64,000 nt of DNA from Solirubrobacter sp963724195 (GTDB taxonomy: Bacteria; Actinomycetota; Thermoleophilia; Solirubrobacterales; Solirubrobacteraceae). Positions 49,925-58,765 of this stretch are shown here, one piece after another (position 1 is the stretch's first letter; each line of letters starts with the position of its first letter). Both the position numbers and the translations under genes were made by a program. The DNA lies in contig CAVRTQ010000010.1 of the NCBI GenBank assembly GCA_963724195.1, positions 1 to 64,000 on the forward strand, written 5' to 3'. Under the pieces are notes generated by a model that worked only from the letters and a program-made list of their open reading frames with translations, did not search any database and had not been told where the DNA came from.

Positions 49925-50343
49925 GTCCCGCCGCGGAAGGGGCGGGCTGGCTGGTCGACAAGTCGGCGTTGGTGCGCCTGGGGGCCAGCGCGGATGCCGA
50001 GGCGTGGGCGAGCCGTATCGAGCGGGGACTGGTGCGCATCGCGACGGTCACATTGCTCGAAGTGGGGTACTCGGCTCGCAACGCTGCGGAGTTGCGTGCC
50101 GGCTACGCGGAACCGCCGATCGCGTCGATGCCCGTCGAGTACGCGACGCCGGTGTCCGAGGACCGGGCGGTGCAGGTGTTGAGCGTGCTCGCGGAGCGTG
50201 GAACCCATCGCGCCCCGTCGATTCCCGACCTGCTGATCGCCGCGGTCGCGGAGAGCGCGGGCTTGGTCGTGTTGCACGACGACAAAGACTTCGACCTGAT
50301 CGCCGAGGTCACTGGGCAGTGGGTCGAACGTCTACGGGGATAA
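49921..50343 (+). CDS. vapC: VapC-like PIN-domain toxin
   Basis: A 140-residue PIN-fold ribonuclease. The four acidic residues of the active site are present: D13 in WLVDKSALVRL, Glu in ATVTLLEVGYS, Asp in RAPSIPDLLIAA, and the Asp cluster in VVLHDDKDFDLIA. VapC toxins cut tRNA or rRNA and stop growth until neutralised by VapB. The GTG start overlaps the vapB stop. All motifs look intact, so the toxin should be active. Confidence 0.85.
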   Translation: MSPAAEGAGWLVDKSALVRLGASADAEAWASRIERGLVRIATVTLLEVGYSARNAAELRAGYAEPPIASMPVEYATPVSEDRAVQVLSVLAERGTHRAPSIPDLLIAAVAESAGLVVLHDDKDFDLIAEVTGQWVERLRG

Positions 50344-50761
50344 CGTCCCTGGCTGGGGCAGCCACAGCGAGCGACAACACGGTCTGCTCGTCAAGACACT
50401 CGCTCATAGGACGAGGTCGTCGGTCGTGTCGGGCAGCGCGCGAACTCGACGCCCAACGCCGCGCAGGCCTGCTGCCAGATGATCTTTGGCTTGACGTCCC
50501 GAGCGCCACCGCGGAGACGCCCGAGCGAAGTGTGGTGGCCGGCATTCGGGCGCCATCGAACCAGGCGGAGGTTGCGGCGTCCGCCGCAGCTTGACGGCGC
50601 AATGACGCTCGGCTAACGGCCCGCGCGAGAGGGCGGGTATCAACGACCTCAAGGAGGTGGCCACGGCCACCATCGACGAGGCGAAGTCGAGTTCAGCGAT
50701 GCGGTGTCCGCGGGCTTACCGGTCGGGTGCAGGTTGCGGTCCCGACTGCCGATACGGTCGT
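50344..50761. other. intergenic region with a possible minus-strand relic
   Basis: No complete gene. On the minus strand around 50404-50500 two frames together read DVKPKIIWQQACAALGVEFA and RALPDTTDDLVL, which look like the C-terminus of a frameshifted or truncated protein. An AAGGAGG near 50650 precedes a GTG in frame with the lipoprotein gene, but the 35 codons it would add do not look coding. Confidence 0.3.
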
Positions 50762-51394
50762 ATGCGAACCCTTACCCGCACGATGCTGCTGTCCGCTCTC
50801 GCTGCTTCCACGCTCGCCGTGACCGCCTGCGCGAGCGTTGAAACCAACGCTTCGAGCGAGCCCTCAGCGGAGTCTCAGTCCGACGCCAAGAAGGACGAGA
50901 AGGGCAGCGACAAGTCCGCTGAGAAGAAGCAGCCGAAGATGACTTCGTCGCAGAAGAACGCGGTGGAGTCGGCGCAGAACTACATCGACATGTCGGGGTT
51001 CTCCAAGAAGGGCCTTATCCAGCAGCTGTCCTCCAAGGCCGGCGACGGGTACTCCAAGAAGGACGCGAAGTTCGCCGCGAACAATGTGGGCGCGGACTGG
51101 AAGGCGGAGGCGGTCGAGTCGGCGGAGAACTACCTCGACATGTCGGGGTTCTCCAAGAAGGGCCTCATCCAGCAGCTTTCCTCTTCGGCCGGTGACGGAT
51201 ACACCCGTGCGCAGGCCAGTTACGCGGCCGGCAAGGCGGACGCGGATTGGAAGGCGGAGGCCGTCGAGTCCGCGCAGAGCTACCTCGACATGGGCGGGTT
51301 CTCCGAGCAAGCGCTCGTCGAGCAGCTGTCCTCTTCTGCTGGTGACAAATACACCCGTGCGCAGGCCGCTTACGCGGTGGGCGAGGTCTACTGA
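50762..51394 (+). CDS. Ltp-family lipoprotein with three surface-lipoprotein repeats
   Basis: A 210-residue lipoprotein. The signal peptide ends in the lipobox VTAC (C23), followed by a Ser/Glu/Lys-rich spacer. Three copies of a helix-turn-helix repeat of about 47 residues follow, each with A(V)ESAxxYxDMxGFS, then K/E-x-LxxQLSSxAGD and Y(S/T)xxxAxxA. This is the host cell surface-exposed lipoprotein repeat (PF07553) known from the phage TP-J34 Ltp protein, which blocks DNA entry of related phages. Whether this chromosomal form gives phage exclusion is not known. It lies next to vapBC. Confidence 0.82.
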   Translation: MRTLTRTMLLSALAASTLAVTACASVETNASSEPSAESQSDAKKDEKGSDKSAEKKQPKMTSSQKNAVESAQNYIDMSGFSKKGLIQQLSSKAGDGYSKKDAKFAANNVGADWKAEAVESAENYLDMSGFSKKGLIQQLSSSAGDGYTRAQASYAAGKADADWKAEAVESAQSYLDMGGFSEQALVEQLSSSAGDKYTRAQAAYAVGEVY

Positions 51395-51845
51395 CCAGCG
51401 AGCGGAACCGATAAAGGAACGCTCGGGGCGCTCCCGACCCGTTCGGACCCCGACGGGGTCACACGGGCGGGGCGCAGCCAGCAACTCAGCCAAGACGTCT
51501 GCTGTTGCGCATCAGCGCGAACCGCCAGCATGAGGCACCCCGCCGCGGCGTGGCGTCCGGGCATGCATCGTCCCTGCAGGGCCCGTGCGCATGCCAACAC
51601 GTCGGTGCGTCTGACGAGAACCTGAACGAAGCGCCGTGATCAGGCGAACTTCGACGGAGCGACTACGTTGCCGTCCCAGTCGGCCACGGACGGTCGCCTC
51701 GAAAACGACTTCGAGAACGGCCAGAGTGGCTCATGCGTTTCTTCTGTCGCTGGCGCGAGACGATTGGGCACTGACGCTCTGCGGGTGTCCCGCCTCCGAC
51801 TCTCTTGCTGCATCCCGCGCTACCTTACCCTTCGGTGGCCTTACA
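51395..51845. other. intergenic region, no gene seen
   Basis: A short hairpin at 51446-51460 (GACCCC, loop GAC, GGGGTC), about 50 bases after the lipoprotein stop, may be a weak terminator. No frame in the rest shows convincing coding bias. A TACCTT about 20 bases before the GTG at 51846 may belong to the exporter's promoter. Confidence 0.35.
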
Positions 51846-52727
51846 GTGGTAAGAACACGCTCGGCCTTCGACGTCATCCCGCCGCCGGCGCTGGTGCTGC
51901 TCGGCATCGTCAGCGTCCAGGTGGGCTCGGCGCTGGCCAAGCACCTGTTCGGCGAGGTGGGGAGCTTCGGGACGGTGGCGCTGCGCCTGTTCTTCGCGGC
52001 GGCCGTGCTGATGCTGCTCTGGCGGCCGTCGTTGGCGTTGCTGGTGGACCGTGACGCGTGGCCGGTGGTCCTCGGCTACGGCGTGATTCTCGGCCTGATG
52101 AACCTGAGCTTCTACCTGGCGTTGGACCGGTTGCCGCTGGGGATCGCCGTCACCATCGAGTTCCTCGGGCCGCTGGCCGTCGCGCTGCTCGGGTCGAGGC
52201 GCTGGCTCGACGCGTTCTGGGCCGTCCTCGCCGCCGGCGGCGTGGTCCTGCTGATGGAGGGCGGCGGCGACCTCGACCTCGTCGGCGTGCTCTTCGCCCT
52301 CGCCGCCGGCGTCTTCTGGGGCCTCTACATCCTCCTCGGCGCGGCGCTGGGCCGGCACACCACCGAAGGCAACGGTCTCGCGTTGGGCATGGTCATCGCG
52401 GCCCTGATCGCCGTGCCTTTCGGCGTGGCCGACGCGGGCACGGCGCTGCTCGAGCCGTGGGTGCTCGCCGCCGGGCTCGGCGTCGCGCTCCTCTCGTCCG
52501 TGATCCCGTACACGCTGGACCTGGAAGCGCTCCGCCGGATGCCGGCGCGCGTGTTCGGGATCCTCATGAGCCTCGAACCCGCGATGGCCGCGCTGATCGG
52601 CCTCATCCTCCTCTCGGAGTCGCTCCACTGGTCGCAATGGATCGCGGTGCTCTGCGTGGTCATCGCCTCGGCCGGCGCCACCCGCAGCGCCGCGCCGTCT
52701 CGCGACGAAGTCGGTGCGCTTTCGTAA
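51846..52727 (+). CDS. EamA-family (RhtA-like) metabolite exporter
   Basis: A 293-residue membrane protein with ten predicted helices in two EamA repeats. From the GTG at 51846 it reads MVRTRSAFDVIPPPALVLLG. Landmarks are FYLALDRLPLGIAVTIEFLG, AAGVFWGLYILLGAALGRHT and SVIPYTLDLEALRRMPARVF, then GILMSLEPAMAALIGLILLS. This pattern is typical of the RhtA subgroup that exports threonine, homoserine or other amino acids. The actual substrate is unknown. Longer readings upstream have no homologous content. Confidence 0.85.
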   Translation: MVRTRSAFDVIPPPALVLLGIVSVQVGSALAKHLFGEVGSFGTVALRLFFAAAVLMLLWRPSLALLVDRDAWPVVLGYGVILGLMNLSFYLALDRLPLGIAVTIEFLGPLAVALLGSRRWLDAFWAVLAAGGVVLLMEGGGDLDLVGVLFALAAGVFWGLYILLGAALGRHTTEGNGLALGMVIAALIAVPFGVADAGTALLEPWVLAAGLGVALLSSVIPYTLDLEALRRMPARVFGILMSLEPAMAALIGLILLSESLHWSQWIAVLCVVIASAGATRSAAPSRDEVGALS

Positions 52728-52776
52728 CACGCGCGTCTTGTTCCGCGCGTGACCCCTGCGCGATTGTGCGGGGTGC

Positions 52777-53112
52777 TCAACGATCCGTCAGTTCGTCGGC
52801 CCCAGCGCGATCAACTGACGGATCGCGCCGATCTCGCCGCGCCCGTCGCCTGGCGCGGTCGCCGCGCGGGCCGGCCATCCGAACCAGCAACTCGCGGGTC
52901 GGGACCTCCTCCGCGCCGAGTGCCGCGGCACGGGCGCGAATCCACGGGGTGAGGTCGTAGTGGTCGCCCTGGAAGCGGCTGCGGGGGATGCCGAGCTGGG
53001 CGGCGAAGGCGTGCAGCTCCTCGAAGGAGCCGTCGACGGCCATGTGGCACCAGTCCTTGATCGCCCAGGGGACGTGCGGGTAGTGCTGGAGGGGGTCGAT
53101 GAGGACCGTCAT
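52777..53112 (-). CDS. DUF4031 family protein
   Basis: A 111-residue protein starting MTVLIDPLQHYPHVPWAIKD and continuing WCHMAVDGSFEELHAFAAQL, then GIPRSRFQGDHYDLTP. These segments (VxxDxxxx, WCHMxxD, GIxxxxFQGDHYDL) match DUF4031, a short family of unknown function found in bacteria. The last 35 residues are Arg-rich and less typical, so the true end might be altered by an indel. It stands 45 bases downstream of the lipoprotein stop at 53158 on the same strand, so it may be the end of the large operon. Confidence 0.75.
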   Translation of the reverse strand: MTVLIDPLQHYPHVPWAIKDWCHMAVDGSFEELHAFAAQLGIPRSRFQGDHYDLTPWIRARAAALGAEEVPTRELLVRMAGPRGDRARRRARRDRRDPSVDRAGADELTDR

Positions 53113-53157
53113 CGCGGGTCACGCGCGGGAGCCTACGTCAGCTCGAGCGTGCGGGTC

Positions 53158-53697
53158 TCAAGCTGAAGCGACGCCGTCACCGCTGGGCGCGGTCGGGGCC
53201 GAGCCGTCGATGAGGATGAAGCGCGCGATGTGATCGTCGGCGTCGATCAGGAACGCGAACGTCGCTCGCTCCCCGGCGCTGGCGCCGCACTCGGCACCGG
53301 GCCGGTTCGTGAGCTCGAAGTCGGCGACCACGAGCCGGCTGACCGTCCGCTGGACGCCGAGGAGCTTCGCGCCGCACGGCATGCTGTCGTTGAACTCCTC
53401 CACCTGACGGGTGGAGATGAGGTTCCCCTTCGGCGGCAGGTTGACGATCTCGCTCGGCACGCTGAAGTACTTCGCCGCGGCCGCGACGCGACCGTGGCGC
53501 ATCTCGTCGGCCCACCCACGGATGACGCGCTTCTCGGCGTCCGTGACGGGGGTGCGCGCCGGTTCCGGCGTGCTGCTCGCCGGCGCCTTGGGCGTCGTGA
53601 GGCTCAACCGGTCAGGCTCGGCCGACCCGCCGCAGGCGGCGATCGCGAGCCCGAGTGACATCGCGAGCGCTCCCAGCGTCCGGCCGCGCAGGATCAT
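53158..53697 (-). CDS. putative lipoprotein
   Basis: A 179-residue exported protein. The signal peptide ends in the lipobox IAAC (LAMSLGLAIAACGGSAEPDR). A Pro/Thr/Ser linker is followed by a helix (TDAEKRVIRGWADEMRHGRV) and a small alpha/beta domain with two Cys (MPCGAKLLG and GAECGASAG) that may form a disulfide. No family is recognised. It starts seven bases after the last permease gene, so it is probably the tail of the nucleoside import and salvage operon. Confidence 0.7.
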   Translation of the reverse strand: MILRGRTLGALAMSLGLAIAACGGSAEPDRLSLTTPKAPASSTPEPARTPVTDAEKRVIRGWADEMRHGRVAAAAKYFSVPSEIVNLPPKGNLISTRQVEEFNDSMPCGAKLLGVQRTVSRLVVADFELTNRPGAECGASAGERATFAFLIDADDHIARFILIDGSAPTAPSGDGVASA

Positions 53698-53704
53698 CCT
53701 CCGA

Positions 53705-54865
53705 TTATGACCTCGGGAGCGGCCTTCCGAGCGCCAGTGGCGGAATCGATCGGCCGATCAAACCGGTGACCGCGATCAGGGTGAGCACGTACGGGAGCGC
53801 CTGGAAGAGCACCGCGCCAGACGGCGAGAACACCGGGAGCCGCGACGCGAGCGCGCTGCCGAAGCCGAACAGCAACGTCGCGGTGAGCGCGAGCCCCGGC
53901 TTCCAGCGGCCGAAGATCAACGCCGCGAGCGCGATGAACCCGCGGCCCGCCGTCATCTCCTGCGTGAACGTGTGCAGGAAGCCGATCGACAGGAACGCCC
54001 CACCCATCGCCGCGAGCCCGCCCGACGCCATGACGGCGAAGTAGCGCGTGCGAACGACGTTCAGGCCGGCCGTCTCGGCGGCCAGGGGGTTCTCGCCCGC
54101 AGACCGCAGCCGCAGCCCCATCGGCGTCCGGAACATGAACACCCACGTGACGATCACCATCGCGAGCGCGATCCAGACCAGCAGGTTCAGCTCCCCGAAC
54201 ACGTCCCCGAGCAGCGGGAGCCAGTCGATCGGCAGCGACACGTTGGGCACCTGCGGCAGATCGTCGGGAGTGCCGAGGTCCCCGTAGATCTCTACGAACA
54301 GGTAGCCGGTGATGCCGACCGCCAACAGGTTCAAAGCGGTGCCGGAGACGATCTGGTCGGCCCGGAACGTGACCGCGAACAGTGCGTGCAACGCGCCGAA
54401 GACCGCCCCGGACGCGATCGCGATCACGATGCCGAGGATCCAGGAGCTCGTGAGGTCCGCGCCCCACGCGCCGAAGAACGCGCCCATCAGCATCATGCCT
54501 TCGAGGCCGATGTTGATCACGCCCGAGCGCTCGGAGAACAGGCCGCCGAGCGCGCCGAAGATGAGCGGCGTCGCGTAGCGCAGGGTCGCGGCACCGAGCG
54601 CGCCCCAGACGACGACGCGATCGAGGTTGGCGACACCCGACTGGGTCGCCGCGTAGCCGCCCGCCAGCCCGAGGAGGCCGGCGATGAGTGCGCCCGAGCC
54701 GAGGCGCCGCTCGTCCATCGCGATCGCGGCCGAGCCGGCCGCCATCGCCAGCACGGCGATGGCGATCACGACGATCGGCGACCGCACCGTCAGCGGCGGC
54801 ACCGCGACGAAGAACGCGAGGAACCCGAGGGCGACGCCCGCCCAGCCGATCCGTTTGCCGGTCAT
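53705..54865 (-). CDS. BMP-type nucleoside ABC transporter, permease 2
   Basis: A 386-residue permease of the branched-chain amino acid/BMP class. Helices fill the protein. The signature region is GALGGLFSERSGVINIGLEG followed by MMLMGAFFGAWGA, and the coupling helix motif is LRLRSAGENPLAAETAGLNV. It pairs with the permease encoded just upstream (ATGA overlap) to form the channel for nucleosides such as adenosine, guanosine or thymidine. Related systems are B. subtilis NupNOPQ and Treponema PnrABCDE. Confidence 0.9.
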   Translation of the reverse strand: MTGKRIGWAGVALGFLAFFVAVPPLTVRSPIVVIAIAVLAMAAGSAAIAMDERRLGSGALIAGLLGLAGGYAATQSGVANLDRVVVWGALGAATLRYATPLIFGALGGLFSERSGVINIGLEGMMLMGAFFGAWGADLTSSWILGIVIAIASGAVFGALHALFAVTFRADQIVSGTALNLLAVGITGYLFVEIYGDLGTPDDLPQVPNVSLPIDWLPLLGDVFGELNLLVWIALAMVIVTWVFMFRTPMGLRLRSAGENPLAAETAGLNVVRTRYFAVMASGGLAAMGGAFLSIGFLHTFTQEMTAGRGFIALAALIFGRWKPGLALTATLLFGFGSALASRLPVFSPSGAVLFQALPYVLTLIAVTGLIGRSIPPLALGRPLPRS

Positions 54866-56067
54866 GCCGCGACCGCCGCAGCCGCAGCCTTGCGGCGCTT
54901 GCTCCGCAACCGCAACAGATAGACCACCAAGACGTCAGTCGAGATCAGCAGCACGACAAGTCCCTGAATCATGTAGGTGAGGTTCGTCGCCAGCTGGGGC
55001 TCGAACACCGTCGGGTCGAGGTTGCGCACGGAGGTGCCGGTGATCAGCCCGGCGAACAACAGCGCGCTGAGCAGCGTCCCGATCGCGGTGTTGCGGCCCA
55101 GGAGGGCGACCGCGATCCCGAAGAAGGCGATTTTGGTCGTCTGGATGTCGTTCGTCGCAATCCGGAACTGCCAGCCGAGGACGTCCACCGCGCCGCCGAG
55201 CCCGGCGAAGCCGCCGCAGATCGCCATCACGAGGATGTAGTTGCGCCGGACGTTGATGCCCGACGCCTGCGCGGCGTCCGGGTTGAAGCCCACCGCGCGG
55301 ACCTCGTAGCCGAGCGTGGTGCGGTTGAGCAGCACCCAGAAGATCACGAGCGCCGCGAGTGCGATGAAGATGCCGACGTGCAGGCCCTGCAGCTGCGCGT
55401 CGCCCCAGAACACCGGCAGCTTCGCGGCCTCCAGGACGTCGTTGGAGACCGGGACGTCCACACGTGCGGGATCGTCGTTCTGCAGCGGGCCGCCGAGGCC
55501 GAACGCCCAGACGCCCACCCAGAGCGCGATCCAGTTGAGCATGATCGTCGAGATCACCTCGTTGGTGCCGGCGACGGCCTTCATCAGACCGGCGATGCCG
55601 GCCCACAGGCCACCGAACACGACGCCCGCGAGACCCGCCACGATCACGTGCAACAGCGCGGGCATCCCGTCGAACGAGGAGCCGACCCAGACGGCGAAGA
55701 TCGCGCCGACGATGAACTGCCCCTGGCCGCCGATGTTGAACAGCCCGCAACGGAACGCGAACGCCACCGCCAAGCCGGTGAGGATCAGCGGCGTCGTGAT
55801 GAGCAGCGTCTGCTGGAGGTTCAGCGCCGCGAGGATGCGGTCCTCCTCCGACAGCCACGGGAAGATCCAGTTGAAGCCGGTGCCCTTGAAGATCGCCGAG
55901 TAGGTCTCGATCGGGTTGTGACCCGTGAGCAGCACCACCAGGCCGCCGGCGATGAACGCGACGAGCACGGTGATGAGCGGCGCGATGAACCCGCCGCTGC
56001 GCAGGTACACCGCCGCCCGATTGGCGACGGTGAGGTTGGGCGGCAGTTCCTCGGGGGCGTCGCTCAC
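54862..56067 (-). CDS. BMP-type nucleoside ABC transporter, permease 1
   Basis: A 401-residue permease, the larger of the pair. AGGAGG before the GTG at 56067 fixes the start. It has RCGLFNIGGQGQFIVGAIFA and GTNEVISTIMLNWIALWVGV, typical of the NupP/PnrC group, and the coupling motif YEVRAVGFNPDAAQASGINV. Together with permease 2 and the ATPase it forms the importer that takes nucleosides from the lipoprotein encoded at 57679-58725. A basic C-terminal tail (RLRSKRRKAAAAAVAA) faces the cytoplasm. Confidence 0.9.
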   Translation of the reverse strand: MSDAPEELPPNLTVANRAAVYLRSGGFIAPLITVLVAFIAGGLVVLLTGHNPIETYSAIFKGTGFNWIFPWLSEEDRILAALNLQQTLLITTPLILTGLAVAFAFRCGLFNIGGQGQFIVGAIFAVWVGSSFDGMPALLHVIVAGLAGVVFGGLWAGIAGLMKAVAGTNEVISTIMLNWIALWVGVWAFGLGGPLQNDDPARVDVPVSNDVLEAAKLPVFWGDAQLQGLHVGIFIALAALVIFWVLLNRTTLGYEVRAVGFNPDAAQASGINVRRNYILVMAICGGFAGLGGAVDVLGWQFRIATNDIQTTKIAFFGIAVALLGRNTAIGTLLSALLFAGLITGTSVRNLDPTVFEPQLATNLTYMIQGLVVLLISTDVLVVYLLRLRSKRRKAAAAAVAA

Positions 56068-56146
56068 GCGATGCCTCCTTCGGCAGGGCCGCGAAAGCGA
56101 GCCGCCAGGCGAGTTCTCGCCGAAGCATGCGAGCGCGCAGCGCGAG

Positions 56147-57676
56147 TCATGCGGCTGCCGCTTCCCCTCGGCCGCCGCCGGTCATGTACACCCCGAAGTC
56201 CTCCTCGGAGGACTCGGGCGCCAACTCGGTGACGATCCGGCCTTCATAGATCACGAGCACGCGATCGCTGAGCGAGCGGATCTCCTCGAGCTCGAGCGAG
56301 ACGAGCAGCACGGCCTTGCCGGCGTCGCGCTCCTCGACGAGCCGCCGGTGCACGAACTCGATCGCGCCGACGTCCAGGCCACGCGTGGGCTGCGCGGCGA
56401 TGATCACCTTCGGGCTCGCGCTGAGCTCACGCGCGATGACCACCTTCTGCTGGTTGCCGCCCGACAGCGAACCCGCGCGCGTCTCCGGGTCGCCGCCGCG
56501 CACGTCGAACTCCTTGAGCAGCGTGCGCGCTCGCGCGACCATCTTCGACGGCGAGAGGAACCCGTGCGTGGAGAACGCCGGCGTCTTGTACTCGCGCAGG
56601 CACAGGTTCTCGGCGAGGTCGAACTCCAGCACCAGTCCGCGCCGGTGGCGATCCTCGGCGATGTGCGAGACGCCCGCGTTGAGCGTGTCGCGCGGCCCGG
56701 AATTCGTGACGTCCTTGCCCGCGACCGTGATCTTGCCCGCGGTCGGCGCGCGCAGCCCCATGATCGCCTCGATCAGCTCGGACTGGCCGTTGGCGTCGAT
56801 GCCGGCCAGGCCGACGATCTCGCCCGCCCGCACCTCCATCGACACGTCATTGACGGCCGGGAGTCCGCGATCGTCCTCGGCGGAGACGCCTTCCAAAGTC
56901 AGCAGCGGCTCGCCCAGCGTCTGCTCGGGCTTGTCCACCCGCAGGAGCACTTCGCGGCCGACCATCAGCCCCGCCAGCGAGCGCTCCGTCGCGCCCTCGG
57001 TGGGGACCGTGTCGATCATCTTGCCGCGGCGCAGGACGGTCACGCGGTCGGCGATGTCCAGCACCTCGTTGAGCTTGTGCGAGATGAACACCACCGACGT
57101 GCCCTGCTCGGTCAGCCGCCGCAGCACCACGAACAGGTCCTGCGCCTCCTGCGGTGTGAGCACCGCGGTCGGCTCGTCCAGGACCAGCACCTTCGCGCCG
57201 CGGAACAGCGCGCGGAGGATCTCCACGCGCTGTTGGGTGCCGACGCCGATGTCCTCGACCTTCGCGTCCGGGTCCACCGCGAGGCCGAACTCCGAAGAGA
57301 GCTCCCGCACCCGGGCGGCGGCGGACTTGTAGTCGAGCAGCAGGCCGTTGCGCGGCTCCGCGCCGAGCACGAGGTTCTCGGCCACGGTCATCACCGGCAC
57401 GAGCATGAAGTGCTGGTGGACCATGCCGATGCCGAGCCCGATGGCCCGGCGCGGGGAGTCGATCGTGACCGGCTCCCCGTCCAGCAGGATCTGTCCTTCA
57501 TCGGGCTGATGCAGCCCGTACAACACGTTCATCAGGGTTGACTTGCCCGCGCCGTTCTCCCCGAGCAGCGCGTGGATCTCGCCACGTCGCAGCTCGAAGT
57601 CCACCGCGTCGTTCGCGACCAGGGTCCCGAACCGCTTGGTGATCCCTCGGAGTTCGAGCGCGGGCGCGTCAGCCAC
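56147..57676 (-). CDS. BMP-type nucleoside ABC transporter, ATP-binding protein (two domains)
   Basis: A 509-residue protein with two fused ABC domains, as usual in sugar and nucleoside importers. Domain 1 has the P-loop LLGENGAGKSTLMNV and the Walker B VLVLDEPTAVL, with a signature reading VGTQQRVEI. Domain 2 has GIDANGQSELIEAI in place of a standard P-loop (Lys missing), a good signature SLSGGNQQKVVIAREL, and IIAAQPTRGLDVG. Degeneration of one P-loop is normal in this family. The start is a GTG two bases after the stop of the lipoprotein gene. It powers import by the permeases downstream. Confidence 0.92.
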   Translation of the reverse strand: MADAPALELRGITKRFGTLVANDAVDFELRRGEIHALLGENGAGKSTLMNVLYGLHQPDEGQILLDGEPVTIDSPRRAIGLGIGMVHQHFMLVPVMTVAENLVLGAEPRNGLLLDYKSAAARVRELSSEFGLAVDPDAKVEDIGVGTQQRVEILRALFRGAKVLVLDEPTAVLTPQEAQDLFVVLRRLTEQGTSVVFISHKLNEVLDIADRVTVLRRGKMIDTVPTEGATERSLAGLMVGREVLLRVDKPEQTLGEPLLTLEGVSAEDDRGLPAVNDVSMEVRAGEIVGLAGIDANGQSELIEAIMGLRAPTAGKITVAGKDVTNSGPRDTLNAGVSHIAEDRHRRGLVLEFDLAENLCLREYKTPAFSTHGFLSPSKMVARARTLLKEFDVRGGDPETRAGSLSGGNQQKVVIARELSASPKVIIAAQPTRGLDVGAIEFVHRRLVEERDAGKAVLLVSLELEEIRSLSDRVLVIYEGRIVTELAPESSEEDFGVYMTGGGRGEAAAA

Positions 57677-57678
57677 TG

Positions 57679-58725
57679 TTATTTGACCGTATTCGGGATG
57701 TCGGTGAGCTCGCCGGAGGAGATCTTGTCCTGCTCGGCCTTGACCGCGTCGGCGTACTTGGCGCCGATCTCGTTGGTCTCGCCGATGCCCACGCCGCCCG
57801 ACTTGACGTCGAAGATCGTGTTGGCACCGCCCTTGAACGTGCCGTCCTGGACGGCCTTGATCGAGTCGAAGACCGCGACGTCGACCTTCTTCAGGGCCGA
57901 GGTCATGATCTGGTCGCCGAGGTAGGCCTGGTCGGCGTCCACGCCGATGCCCTGCACGCTCTTCTCCTTGGCGGCGTCCAGCGCGCCGAGGCCGCAGCCA
58001 CCGGCGACCTGGAAGACGACCTTCGCCCCCTGGGCGATGTGATCGAGCGCGAGCTCCTTGCACGGCGCCGGGTCATCGAACTTCTGCGAGTAGCCGTTGA
58101 CGACTTCCGCGTCCGGGTTGGCGGCCTTGACGCCCGCCTGGTACCCGGCGATGTACGCGTCGACCGGCGGGATCTTCTGGCCGCCGACCGAGCTGGCGGT
58201 TCCGCCGCCCTCGTCCTTGATGTACAGGCCGGCCATGTAGCCGACGAGGTAACCGGCCTCGTTCTCCTTGAAGAGCACGCCGGCGGCGTTGGTCGGCTTG
58301 GACTCGAGGCCCGTGGCGTCCACGTCGATGATCGCGAAGTTCGTCTTCGGGAACTTCGGGGCGACCGTGTTCATCGCCTCGGCCATCAGGAAGCCGACGC
58401 CGATGACCAGGTCGTACTGCTGCTGCGCGAGCGTGGAGAGATTCGGCACGTAGTCCGAGTTCGCCTTGGAGATCAGAACGCGCGTCTCGACGCCCAGTTC
58501 CGACTTGGCCCGCTCGAGGCCTTCGTTCGCCAACTGGTTGAACGAGCGGTCGTTCAGACCGCCGATGTCGGTGACCAGACCGACCTTGATTGCTTCCTTG
58601 GCCGGGGTCTCTTCGGCTGTGGTACCGCCGCTGGGCGCCGGTTCTTCCTCATCGGAGCCGCACGCGGCAACGAAAAGTGAACAGAGCATGGCCAGCAAGG
58701 CGATGAAATGAAGTGGGCGGCGCAC
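57679..58725 (-). CDS. BMP-family nucleoside-binding lipoprotein
   Basis: A 348-residue substrate-binding lipoprotein. AGGAG eight bases before the GTG at 58725 gives the start, and the lipobox VAAC makes C22 the anchor (LAMLCSLFVAACGSDEEEPA). The mature protein has the BMP/PnrA fold: KVGLVTDIGGLNDRSFNQLA, DLVIGVGFLMAEAMNTVAPK, VLFKENEAGYLVGYMAGLYI and VFQVAGGCGLGALDAAKEKS, then GIGVDADQAYLG. These proteins bind purine nucleosides and other nucleosides. The gene lies 40 bases after add and directly before its ABC ATPase. Confidence 0.92.
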   Translation of the reverse strand: MRRPLHFIALLAMLCSLFVAACGSDEEEPAPSGGTTAEETPAKEAIKVGLVTDIGGLNDRSFNQLANEGLERAKSELGVETRVLISKANSDYVPNLSTLAQQQYDLVIGVGFLMAEAMNTVAPKFPKTNFAIIDVDATGLESKPTNAAGVLFKENEAGYLVGYMAGLYIKDEGGGTASSVGGQKIPPVDAYIAGYQAGVKAANPDAEVVNGYSQKFDDPAPCKELALDHIAQGAKVVFQVAGGCGLGALDAAKEKSVQGIGVDADQAYLGDQIMTSALKKVDVAVFDSIKAVQDGTFKGGANTIFDVKSGGVGIGETNEIGAKYADAVKAEQDKISSGELTDIPNTVK

Positions 58726-58765
58726 GGCCGAAACTCCTTTTCGATTGGAACGACGCGCCGCGACC

